Assembly (NCBI GenBank): GCA_003136295.1
Contig: PLDZ01000259.1
Coordinates: 1,598 to 8,361, forward strand
Length of the DNA: 6,764 nt
Direction of reading: 5' to 3'
Source: Candidatus Dormiibacterota bacterium
GTDB lineage: Bacteria; Chloroflexota; Dormibacteria; Aeolococcales; Aeolococcaceae
Positions 1-5,216 of the stretch are shown here, piece by piece. The notes beneath the pieces were generated by a model. It ran no database searches and was not told the origin of the DNA. It saw only the letters and a list, made by a program, of their open reading frames with translations. Both the position numbers and the translations under genes were made by a program. How positions within the stretch are numbered: the first letter of the stretch is position 1; every line of letters begins with the position of its first letter.

Positions 1-37
1 GGTCATGAATCGAGGCGGCTCCGTCTGGGGCGCTCAC
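1..37 (-). CDS. rsmH: Probable rsmH (16S rRNA m4C1402 methyltransferase), first 12 codons only
   Basis: Only the start of this gene is inside the window. A GTG at 37-35 overlaps the mraZ TGA as GTGA and opens a frame reading VSAPDGAASIHD to the edge. RsmH (MraW) proteins usually begin with a short variable stretch followed by a motif such as H-x-P-V-L, and IHD followed by a codon starting with C fits that pattern. The gene almost always follows mraZ at the head of the division and cell-wall cluster. It methylates N4 of C1402 in 16S rRNA. The call rests on position, the 4-nt overlap and three suggestive residues, so it is an inference; another gene cannot be excluded. Confidence 0.55.
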   Translation of the reverse strand, partial: MSAPDGAASIHD

Positions 38-561
38 GCCGGCGACGGAGATGCGGACGTACCGCGCTGGTGGACCAGGTCCCAGACCTGAGTGAATTCG
101 GCGGGGCTGAGCTCCGCCTGCTCTGACTGCCAGAGCGCGTCGGCAACGACCTCGACCCCGCTGTCGAGTCCGACGAAGACCACCTGGTCGACGATCTGTG
201 CAAACGCGCGTTGCTGCGCCGAAAGCAGGAGGCGACCCTGTGTGTCGACTTCGAGCAGCGAGCTGTTTCCGGTGAGCCAGCGCATGAAACGGCGCTCCTG
301 GGCCGGGGTCTCGGCGGTTCGCCGGAAGAGGTCCTTCTGCACCGCCCACTGGTCGGGGGGCCAGATCATCAGACGGCTCTCGGGTCCTGGGGCGACGACG
401 CTGCCCTCGGGCAGGAAGCGGCGCAGCTGGGCGGGAATCGCAACCCGTCCCTTGTCGTCGATGTGATGGCGGTACGTTCCACAGAACGTCACCGGGGCGC
501 TCACATCGGCGCGCGCCTGCTCAAGCCTCACCGTCGTCACGTCGGTATCCCCACTACTCAC
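34..561 (-). CDS. mraZ: MraZ, transcriptional regulator of the dcw (division/cell wall) cluster
   Basis: MraZ is a DNA-binding protein with two AbrB/SpoVT-like halves; it forms a ring-shaped oligomer and represses its own operon. Both signature DxxxR motifs are visible: D35-D-K-G-R39 in the first half (YRHHIDDKGRVAIPAQLR) and D106-T-Q-G-R110 in the second (LLEVDTQGRLLLSAQQR). I chose the GTG at 561, which lies 7 nt after a GGTGGAG ribosome-binding site (575-569); the adjacent GTG at 564 is also possible. This gives 175 aa, longer than the usual roughly 145-150, because about 24 residues precede the normal family start (here VTFCGTY, GTG at 492). That extension has GC-rich third codon positions, which supports translation. 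The C-terminus is a short Ser/Pro/Ala tail. The stop overlaps the next gene by GTGA, so the two are probably translationally coupled. Identity is firm; the start is less so. Confidence 0.93.
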   Translation of the reverse strand: MSSGDTDVTTVRLEQARADVSAPVTFCGTYRHHIDDKGRVAIPAQLRRFLPEGSVVAPGPESRLMIWPPDQWAVQKDLFRRTAETPAQERRFMRWLTGNSSLLEVDTQGRLLLSAQQRAFAQIVDQVVFVGLDSGVEVVADALWQSEQAELSPAEFTQVWDLVHQRGTSASPSPA

Positions 562-573
562 CACTTTTCTCCA
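549..573 (-). promoter_or_regulatory. MraZ operator: three TGGNG boxes at 10-bp intervals
   Basis: On the minus strand there are three direct repeats, TGGAG (573-569), TGGTG (563-559) and TGGGG (553-549), each separated by exactly 5 nt. This matches the known MraZ target in E. coli, TGGGN repeats with 5-nt spacers. The boxes lie just after the predicted transcription start and overlap the ribosome-binding site and candidate GTG starts. Bound MraZ could therefore block early elongation or initiation, and the same bases in mRNA serve translation. Binding is inferred from the pattern and the adjacent mraZ gene. Confidence 0.72.
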
Positions 574-585
574 CCGGCGGGCCGA

Positions 586-614
586 ACCCTAACAGTTATG
601 TGGTGAGGCGTCAA
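586..614 (-). promoter_or_regulatory. mraZ promoter, TTGACG-17-TAGGGT
   Basis: The minus strand carries TTGACG (614-609) and TAGGGT (591-586) separated by 17 nt. A TG dinucleotide sits one base before the -10, as in extended -10 promoters. Transcription would start near 579, immediately before the first MraZ box. It is the best two-element promoter I found in the window and should drive mraZ, rsmH and the downstream cluster. Confidence 0.6.
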
Positions 615-616
615 CG

Positions 617-652
617 CAAACAAATGTACGCTGCACCTCTCGCCGGCGCAGC
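617..652 (-). terminator. Candidate intrinsic terminator after pepE
   Basis: Three nt past the pepE stop the minus strand can form an 8-bp stem, GCTGCGCC with GGTGCAGC (one G-U pair), around a 7-nt loop (652-630). It is followed by a T-rich stretch, GTACATTTGTTTG. It lies before the mraZ -35 element, so it would insulate the dcw promoter from pepE read-through. The T-tract is interrupted, so termination may be partial. Confidence 0.45.
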
Positions 653-654
653 TC

Positions 655-1362
655 TCAGACGTCGTAGTGCGGCGTCTCGAGGAGCAGCCAGGAGAGATCG
701 GTTCCGCCGGTCAGCTGACGCGGTTCGGCGCCCCGCCGGAACAGCACCGCGCCACCCGTGCCCCGCACCTGCATCGACGGGCCGTCGACCGCCAGCCAGC
801 CCTGCTCGCGAAGCGCAACCACGGTGACATCGTTCTCCTCGAGGAACTCCTTGAGGCGCTCCTCGCGGGTCTCCCCAATGCGCGCTTCTGGCGGCGGCGG
901 ATCGATGTAATGCGGGTTGATCTGGAACGGCACCAGGTCGAAGGCCACGAAGCTGGGTGGCTGCACGATCGGCATGTCGTTGCTGGTCCGGATGGTCGGA
1001 CACGCGACGTTGGCACCGGCGCTCGCGCCGAAGTACGGGACGCCGCGGTCAATCGCCGAGCGCACGGGGCCGAGCAACGACAGCCGGTGCAGTGCCGCGA
1101 CCAGCCGGAAGCTGTTGCCGCCGGTCACGAAGATCGCCTCGGCGTTGGCGATGGCCGCCGCGGGATCACCAGCGGTGTGGACGCCCGTGATCTCGACGCC
1201 ATGCGGAGAGAGCCAGTCGCTGAACCGGGCGGTGGCACGATCGTGGTCGCTCTGGGCGTACGGGATCATCACGGCGCTCCGCGCCCCGCGAAGATGTTCG
1301 AGCACCGCCGACCGGGCCGAGGTGACGTCACCACCGGCGTGCAGCATCAGGCGTCTTGGCAT
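655..1362 (-). CDS. pepE: Peptidase E (alpha-aspartyl dipeptidase, family S51)
   Basis: PepE is a cytoplasmic serine dipeptidase that cleaves dipeptides with N-terminal aspartate. The 235-aa protein is close to the 229 aa of the E. coli enzyme. The nucleophile elbow GASAGAN places Ser114; the long family block CPTIRTSNDMPIV follows, with Asp129 fifteen residues after the Ser as in E. coli (Ser120/Asp135); His151 lies in QINPHY. The oxyanion-side TGGNSF (81-85 region) and GETREERLKEFL are also typical. The ATG at 1362 is preceded by AAGGAGGTG (1380-1372), fully complementary to the usual 16S tail, with about 9 nt spacing. Upstream in-frame starts would run into rnpB and are rejected. The gene is divergent from rnpB and followed by a hairpin. 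Cyanophycinase is a related S51 family, but the motif match here is to PepE. Confidence 0.92.
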   Translation of the reverse strand: MPRRLMLHAGGDVTSARSAVLEHLRGARSAVMIPYAQSDHDRATARFSDWLSPHGVEITGVHTAGDPAAAIANAEAIFVTGGNSFRLVAALHRLSLLGPVRSAIDRGVPYFGASAGANVACPTIRTSNDMPIVQPPSFVAFDLVPFQINPHYIDPPPPEARIGETREERLKEFLEENDVTVVALREQGWLAVDGPSMQVRGTGGAVLFRRGAEPRQLTGGTDLSWLLLETPHYDV

Positions 1363-1371
1363 GATCGGCGA

Positions 1372-1380
1372 CACCTCCTT
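1372..1380 (-). promoter_or_regulatory. Strong Shine-Dalgarno site of pepE
   Basis: AAGGAGGTG on the minus strand is a nine-base match to the anti-Shine-Dalgarno sequence. It fixes the pepE start at 1362 rather than at in-frame ATG or GTG codons inside rnpB. It contrasts with several other genes in the window that have no such site. Confidence 0.75.
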
Positions 1381-1408
1381 GGCGCGATGCCATCTATCAG
1401 GAGCGAAG

Positions 1409-1418
1409 AGGATAGACT
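1409..1418. promoter_or_regulatory. Overlapping divergent -10 elements for rnpB and pepE
   Basis: On the plus strand TAGACT (1413-1418) ends 6 nt before the rnpB 5' end at 1425, the right distance for its -10. On the minus strand TATCCT (1414-1409) overlaps it by two bases and could serve pepE, giving a leader of roughly 40 nt. No convincing -35 is visible for either direction. The rnpB assignment is stronger because the RNA 5' end is set by helix P1. Confidence 0.45.
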
Positions 1419-1424
1419 CGACGC

Positions 1425-1800
1425 GCAAGCCGGCCAGACGGTCGCGGGCGCATGCCGTCCGAGGAAAGTCCGGGCTCCGCAGAGCAGGGCGCTGGGTAAC
1501 GCCCAGTCGGGGTGACCCGAAGGAGAGTGCCACAGAAATGACACAGCCCCGGACCCGTCCGGGGCAACGGTGAAATGGTGGGGTAAGAGCCCACCGGCGG
1601 CCGGGTGACCGGCCGGCCAGGTAAACCCCGCCCGGAGCAAGGCCGAACAGAGACCCGAGTGCTTCGGCGCTCAGGAGTTGCTCGCTTCGCGTGTCTCAGG
1701 TGGGCCGCTCGAGGCGCCGGGTAACCGGCGTCCCAGATGGATGACCGTCCCTCGTCCGCCGTGCGGCCGAGGACAGAACCCGGCTTATCGGCCGGCTTGC
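1425..1800 (+). ncRNA. rnpB: RNase P RNA, bacterial class A
   Basis: This is the catalytic RNA of RNase P, which trims 5' leaders from tRNA precursors together with the RnpA protein. At 376 nt it is about the size of the E. coli RNA (377). The ends are set by a perfect 11-bp helix P1: GCAAGCCGGCC (1425-1435) with GGCCGGCTTGC (1790-1800). Conserved regions are all readable: GAGGAAAGTCCGGGCTC (1461-1477, 5' side of P4), GGGTAAGAGCCCACCGG (1581-1597, the L15 element that pairs with tRNA CCA), GGTAAACCCC with GGAGCAAGGCC (around 1620-1645), and ACAGAACCCGGCTTA (1773-1787, 3' side of P4). The class A call fits these elements and rules against the Bacillus type. The gene is divergent from pepE and convergent with rnhA. 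Apparent long ORFs across it are GC-driven artefacts. Confidence 0.97.
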
Positions 1801-1830
1801 ACTCCCCTCACGGCCCCAGCAGGATCGCGA

Positions 1831-1849
1831 CCATCGCGAAGAACGATGG
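1831..1849. terminator. Weak hairpin between convergent rnpB and rnhA
   Basis: CCATCG (1831-1836) and CGATGG (1844-1849) can pair around a 7-nt loop. It lies in the 55-nt gap where rnpB and rnhA converge, so it could act on either transcript. There is no T-tract on either side, so it is a poor intrinsic terminator. It may instead protect 3' ends or mean nothing. Confidence 0.22.
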
Positions 1850-1855
1850 AGCACG

Positions 1856-2296
1856 TCATCCAGCACCGCCGGCCGACCCGGCCATGATCCGCTGCGTCTC
1901 CTCCACCGCGAGGGTGTCGACGCGTTCGTTGCCGGGAATGCCGCTGTGCCCGCGCACGTGCTCGAAGCGCACTCGCGAGTCGACGAGTGGATCGATCGTC
2001 GGGTAGAGGTCGAGATTCTTTTTGCGCTTCCACGACCCCGTGAGCCAGTTGATGACGCCGAGGCTGTCGGTGCGAAGAATGATTCGCCATCCGGGATCCT
2101 CACCGATGCGCGCACGGATGCGTAGCAGTGCTTCACGGACGGCCTTCAACTCCTCGCGATTGTTGGTGGTCCCGAGGTGACCCCCGACGGCTTCATCGAC
2201 GGTGCCGTCCGGCCACTCGATGCGGTATGCCCAGGCACCCGCGCCCGGGTTCCCCGAGCAGGCGCCGTCGGTGTAGGCGATCACCGTGGCTGTCAC
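1856..2296 (-). CDS. rnhA: Ribonuclease HI
   Basis: RNase HI cuts the RNA strand of RNA-DNA hybrids, clearing R-loops and primers. The metal-binding set is complete: Asp10 in YTDGACSGNPG, Glu48 in NNREEL, Asp77 in TDS and Asp127 in NERVD, with His117 in VRGHSG. Asp10 and Glu48 have the same numbers as in E. coli. I use the GTG at 2296, which overlaps the TGA of the upstream zinc-ribbon gene as GTGA. This gives 146 aa (E. coli 155) and needs no separate ribosome-binding site; longer in-frame starts at 2326 and 2389 have none either. The basic handle loop is cut to WKRKKN, about ten residues shorter than in E. coli. There is no C-terminal phosphatase domain of the kind fused to RNase H in mycobacteria. 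It is the last gene of the trpD operon. Confidence 0.95.
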   Translation of the reverse strand: MTATVIAYTDGACSGNPGAGAWAYRIEWPDGTVDEAVGGHLGTTNNREELKAVREALLRIRARIGEDPGWRIILRTDSLGVINWLTGSWKRKKNLDLYPTIDPLVDSRVRFEHVRGHSGIPGNERVDTLAVEETQRIMAGSAGGAG

Positions 2297-2988
2297 GGAG
2301 CGAGGATCCGATCGCAGTTCGCGCATTGCGTGAGCCCGGTCCCGGTGCGCACCGCACGGCGCTCCTCGTTCGACACAGGCATATGACAACCGGCGCAGAA
2401 ATCGCCCGCAAGCCCGGTCACAGCAGGACGGCGGTGCGCTGCGATTCGTGCGTACAGGGAGAGATCGCTCGGATCGGTTTCCGCACGCAGCGCTTCACGT
2501 TCGGCGTTCAGGACTTCGCGCTCGGCGGTCAACGATGCAAGACGCGCGCGCAACGGTTCCATTGCTTCGCGCCGTTGCGATTCGCGTGCGGCAACGCCCG
2601 CCGAGACCTCCTGCAGGCGCGCGAGGGACTGATCCACCTGCTCCATCTGCTCGAGCGCGTCGTCCTCCGCGGTGGACAAGCGGGCGCGCAATGTCTCCAG
2701 CTCGCGCTGCATCTCCATCAGCTCGGCCGGGTTACGCACCGTGCCGCCGTAGAGCCGGCGGTCCAGCTCGCGAATCCGCGTCTGCAGTGATGCTGCGTCG
2801 AGCTCCGCGAGTCTCGCGCTCGCGCCACGCGTTCGATGCTCCTCCTGCGCCGCAGCCTCGGAGGCACGCATGCGATCGAGCTCAGGATCACCCCGGATGG
2901 ACGCGTCCGCCGTGGCGATATCGGACGTGAGTGTGGCGATGCGATCGTCGATCTGCTGGAGGCTGAGCAGCGCCGACGCACGGCTCAC
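2293..2988 (-). CDS. C4 zinc-ribbon, coiled-coil protein (DUF164 / zf-RING_7 family)
   Basis: The 231-aa protein has a long charged coiled coil (roughly residues 5-190) rich in Glu, Arg, Ala and Leu, then a C-terminal zinc ribbon with Cys198-x2-Cys201 and Cys222-x2-Cys225. The block LYGGTVRNPAELMEMQREL (about residues 78-98) is the family's conserved hairpin motif. Relatives include Helicobacter HP0958 (FlgZ) and chlamydial CT398, which act as adaptors, but in GC-rich Gram-positives the role is unknown and the gene is commonly found beside rnhA. The GTG start at 2988 overlaps the trpD stop as GTGA, and its own stop overlaps rnhA in the same way, so translation of all three is probably coupled. 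The neighbourhood hints at a nucleic-acid-related role, which is inference. Family assignment is firm and function is open. Confidence 0.9.
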   Translation of the reverse strand: MSRASALLSLQQIDDRIATLTSDIATADASIRGDPELDRMRASEAAAQEEHRTRGASARLAELDAASLQTRIRELDRRLYGGTVRNPAELMEMQRELETLRARLSTAEDDALEQMEQVDQSLARLQEVSAGVAARESQRREAMEPLRARLASLTAEREVLNAEREALRAETDPSDLSLYARIAAHRRPAVTGLAGDFCAGCHMPVSNEERRAVRTGTGLTQCANCDRILAP

Positions 2989-4013
2989 GCGGCCACCTCG
3001 TGGGACACGCGAGCCAGGTCTTCAAGTGCCCGTCGCGCGGCCCCGGAGTCGATCGAATGGGCGGCAACGGCGACGCCGTCGAGCAGGGTCGTGACGTGAT
3101 CGGCTGCGACCAGTACCGCTGCCGCGTTGAGCACGACGACGTCACGCTGCGCCCCACGTTCACCGGCGAGAATGGATCGGATAATCGCTACGTTGGTGGC
3201 CGCATCCCCGCCACGCACGGCGTCGAGCGGTGCCGCCTCGATCCCCACGTCGCGAGGGTCGAGGACGAAATCGCGAACGCCTTCGGCCGTCACCTCATAG
3301 CAACGCGCGGCGCCGGCAACGCCGAGCTCGTCGACGCCGTCGGGTCCGGTGAACACGAGCGCATGGACGTGCCCCAATCGATGCAGCACCTCGGCCATCA
3401 TTGGCGCGAGGGTCGCCTTCGAAACACCGAGCGATTGGTGACGAACCCGAGCGGGGTTCGCGAGCGGACCGATCACGTTGAACACGGTTCGAATCCCGAG
3501 CTCGCGACGCACGGGACCGACGTGGCGGAGCGCTGGGTGAAAATCGGGCGCAAACAGGAAGCCGATGCCGGCCTCAACGACACACCGGCGAACGCCGTCG
3601 GGCGAAAGCGAGATCACGACTCCCAGTTCCTCGAGGACGTCGGCGCTGCCGCACCGCGAGGACGCCGCGCGATTGCCGTGCTTCGCGACCGGGCACCCGG
3701 CACCCGCCGCTACCAGTGCTGCAGCTGTTGAGATGTTGAAGGTCCCAGCGCCGTCGCCGCCGGTGCCGCACGTGTCCACTGCTTCGACCGGCAGCACAAC
3801 CTGGGTCGCGTGCGCTCGCATCGACTCGACCATGCCCGAGAGCTCATCGACGGTCTCGCCCTTGGTACGCAGCGCGGCAACCAGCGCGCCCACCTGGGCG
3901 GCCGACGCCTCGCCCTCCATCATGGTGTCCATCACCGCACGGGCCGTGGCGACGTCAAGAGAACGGCCGGTGACAACCGTCTCGAGTGCCTGCCGCATCA
4001 CCTCCTCGCCCAT
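2985..4013 (-). CDS. trpD: Anthranilate phosphoribosyltransferase
   Basis: TrpD transfers the phosphoribosyl group of PRPP to anthranilate, the second step of tryptophan synthesis from chorismate. The 342-aa length is normal. Motifs in order are DTCGTGGDGAGTFNIST (residues 80-96, PRPP site), KHGNRAASSRCGSADVLEEL (111 on), a conserved HPALRHVGPVRRELG block with NVIGPLANP for anthranilate and fold, and GPDGVDELG carrying the Asp-Glu pair that binds magnesium. The ATG at 4013 is preferred: it keeps the usual N-terminal helix and lies 8 nt after a TACCGT -10 element. The ATG at 3998 is possible, but the GGAGG before it is too close. The much longer upstream frame overlaps the divergent hydrolase and lacks TrpD-like sequence. 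No other trp genes are visible here; it shares an operon with the zinc-ribbon gene and rnhA. Confidence 0.95.
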   Translation of the reverse strand: MGEEVMRQALETVVTGRSLDVATARAVMDTMMEGEASAAQVGALVAALRTKGETVDELSGMVESMRAHATQVVLPVEAVDTCGTGGDGAGTFNISTAAALVAAGAGCPVAKHGNRAASSRCGSADVLEELGVVISLSPDGVRRCVVEAGIGFLFAPDFHPALRHVGPVRRELGIRTVFNVIGPLANPARVRHQSLGVSKATLAPMMAEVLHRLGHVHALVFTGPDGVDELGVAGAARCYEVTAEGVRDFVLDPRDVGIEAAPLDAVRGGDAATNVAIIRSILAGERGAQRDVVVLNAAAVLVAADHVTTLLDGVAVAAHSIDSGAARRALEDLARVSHEVAA

Positions 4014-4021
4014 GGCGGCCG

Positions 4022-4027
4022 ACGGTA
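4022..4027 (-). promoter_or_regulatory. Candidate -10 element of trpD operon
   Basis: TACCGT on the minus strand (4027-4022) is followed by 8 nt and then the trpD ATG. Transcription would begin at or next to the start codon, giving a leaderless mRNA. No -35 and no Shine-Dalgarno is visible. A short inverted repeat, ATCGC-GAGG-GCGAT (4037-4050), lies between this and the divergent hydrolase -10 and could be an operator, though it is short. Confidence 0.4.
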
Positions 4028-4053
4028 GCACCGAGCATCGCGAGGGCGATCCA

Positions 4054-4059
4054 TATACT
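4054..4059 (+). promoter_or_regulatory. -10 element of the hydrolase gene, predicted leaderless
   Basis: TATACT is a near-consensus -10, and exactly 7 nt separate it from the GTG at 4067. The GGAGG at 4061-4065 is only 1 nt from that GTG, too close to work as a normal ribosome-binding site. Leaderless initiation is the simpler reading. No -35 is recognisable. Confidence 0.5.
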
Positions 4060-4066
4060 CGGAGGC

Positions 4067-4873
4067 GTGACCGCCCGCAGCCTCGCACCTTTCGATCCGG
4101 ACGCCGTGCGTCCGTGGCACCTCGGCGACGGCCCGCGTGGCGTGCTCTTGATCCACGGGTTCGCCAGCACCCCGCCTGAGCTGCGCCGCCTGGGAGAAGT
4201 GCTCGCGGCCAACGGGTTTCGCTGCCACGCACCGGTGCTTCCCGGCCACGGCACGACCCCGAAAGACCTCGAGCGCACCCGATGGCAGGACTGGGCGGCG
4301 TGCGTTGCGGAGGCCTTCGACGCGCTCGCATCGGAGTGCGATGACGTCATGGTCGCGGGACAGTCGATGGGTGGCACGCTGGCGCTCCACCTCGCAGCCC
4401 ACGACCTGCGCGTCCGCGCCGTCGCCGCGCTCGCGGCACCCATCTGGCTGAGTGGCCCGCTCCCTCCGTTGCTACCGGTGATCAGGCACCTGGTGCGCTG
4501 GCATCGCGCGGGAGACGACGTCGACCTCTGGCACCCCGACGCCGTCGAGGAGCTGTACAGCTACGGCATCCGACCTACTCGCAGCATCGACGAGCTTCGC
4601 CGCCTGTGCGCCGTGGTTCGCAATGAGCTCGCGGAGATCCGCGCCCCGGTGCTGGTTGTCCACGGCGAGCGAGACCGGTCCATCGACCCTCGTTGCGCTC
4701 GCGAGATCGGGCGAAGACTGATCGGCAGCCAGGCGGTGCAGGTGGAGCTGCTCCCCCGCAGCGGCCACGCGATCTCTGTCGATGTCGACCGCGACAGCGT
4801 CAACGCCCAGATACTGCAATGGTTCGAGCGCTTCGCCCCGGTTGCGCATGCGGCCGCAACCGCAGGACTCTGA
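4067..4873 (+). CDS. Alpha/beta hydrolase, carboxylesterase / monoacylglycerol-lipase type
   Basis: The 268-aa protein is a complete alpha/beta-hydrolase. After a short lead it has HGF (residues 30-32, oxyanion hole), PVLPGHGTTP (56-65), the nucleophile elbow GQSMGG with Ser100, the acid Asp203 in HGERDRSID and His234 in SGHAIS. Residues about 125-185 form a small cap with many prolines and tryptophans. HGF, the PGHG block and the domain order resemble Est30-like carboxylesterases and serine-aminopeptidase-type monoacylglycerol lipases, which act on short acyl esters in the cytoplasm. No signal peptide is present. The GTG at 4067 is chosen because the frame before it is not hydrolase-like and enters trpD. 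The gene is divergent from trpD and ends 2 nt before the stop of a convergent gene. Substrate is unknown. Confidence 0.86.
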   Translation: MTARSLAPFDPDAVRPWHLGDGPRGVLLIHGFASTPPELRRLGEVLAANGFRCHAPVLPGHGTTPKDLERTRWQDWAACVAEAFDALASECDDVMVAGQSMGGTLALHLAAHDLRVRAVAALAAPIWLSGPLPPLLPVIRHLVRWHRAGDDVDLWHPDAVEELYSYGIRPTRSIDELRRLCAVVRNELAEIRAPVLVVHGERDRSIDPRCAREIGRRLIGSQAVQVELLPRSGHAISVDVDRDSVNAQILQWFERFAPVAHAAATAGL

Positions 4874-4875
4874 AA

Positions 4876-5166
4876 TCAGCCGGAATCGTGAGTGGATTCC
4901 AGCAGCCGTGCGGCCAGCTCCGGGTCGATGACGGGGTTCGCTGGAGGGCCCGCATCGAGGTCGCGATGATGTTTCGAGGTGTGGCGTTGCGGCCTGTTGA
5001 CGGCTTCACGCGCCGCGTCATGGATGACGTCACCGCACGCGGCGCAGCGAAGGACCGCGGCCGCGGTTCCCCTGCCCGCGTACTCGCGATGCGAAAAGCG
5101 CAACTCGCCGCCACATTTCGCGCAGCGTCGCCGTGGCCCGGTCTCGTGCGGAGCTTCGCTTGTCAT
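4876..5166 (-). CDS. Small zinc-ribbon protein of unknown function
   Basis: I do not recognise a named family. The 96-aa frame carries Cys15-x2-Cys18-Gly and Cys41-x2-Cys44-Gly, separated by 22 residues, a typical four-cysteine zinc-ribbon arrangement. The segment between is basic and the tail (about 55-90) is hydrophilic with many His, Arg and Asp, ending in VIDPELAARLLEST, probably a helix. It has no membrane segment or signal peptide. The ATG at 5166 has no Shine-Dalgarno but follows TACGCT by 7 nt, as for a leaderless mRNA. The gene is divergent from the Nudix gene (50 nt between starts) and convergent with the hydrolase (2-nt gap). Zinc binding is inferred; a nucleic-acid or regulatory role is possible but unproven. 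The paired CxxC motifs in a single frame make a real gene likely. Confidence 0.68.
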   Translation of the reverse strand: MTSEAPHETGPRRRCAKCGGELRFSHREYAGRGTAAAVLRCAACGDVIHDAAREAVNRPQRHTSKHHRDLDAGPPANPVIDPELAARLLESTHDSG

Positions 5167-5173
5167 CGGATCA

Positions 5174-5179
5174 AGCGTA
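5174..5179 (-). promoter_or_regulatory. Candidate -10 element of the small zinc-ribbon gene
   Basis: TACGCT on the minus strand (5179-5174) fits TANNNT and lies 7 nt before the ATG at 5166. This is the same spacing as the hydrolase gene and close to that of rnpB. No ribosome-binding site is present, which supports a leaderless start. No clear promoter is visible for the Nudix gene on the other strand of this gap. Confidence 0.38.
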
Positions 5180-5216
5180 CGACCTCGAACGTGCGCCCAG
5201 CGCGGGTGCGCGCTGC

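Noticed and set aside
667..1573. Long plus-strand frames (up to 282 aa) opposite pepE and across rnpB
   Set aside because: They are antisense to a gene with a full catalytic motif set and cross a structural RNA; the translations are Arg/Ala/Pro-rich with no motif, as expected from GC-rich codon bias.
2297..2389. Upstream starts for rnhA at 2326 or 2389
   Set aside because: They lie inside the zinc-ribbon gene, have no ribosome-binding site, and would lengthen RNase HI beyond its normal start; the GTGA overlap at 2296 fits better.
2448..2930. Plus-strand frames opposite the zinc-ribbon coiled-coil gene
   Set aside because: Arg/Pro/Ala-rich shadows of the heptad-coding strand; no start signal or motif.
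4014..4331. N-terminal extension of trpD to 448 aa
   Set aside because: It overlaps the divergent hydrolase head-on, is Arg/Gly-rich without family similarity, and TrpD of normal length starts at 4013.
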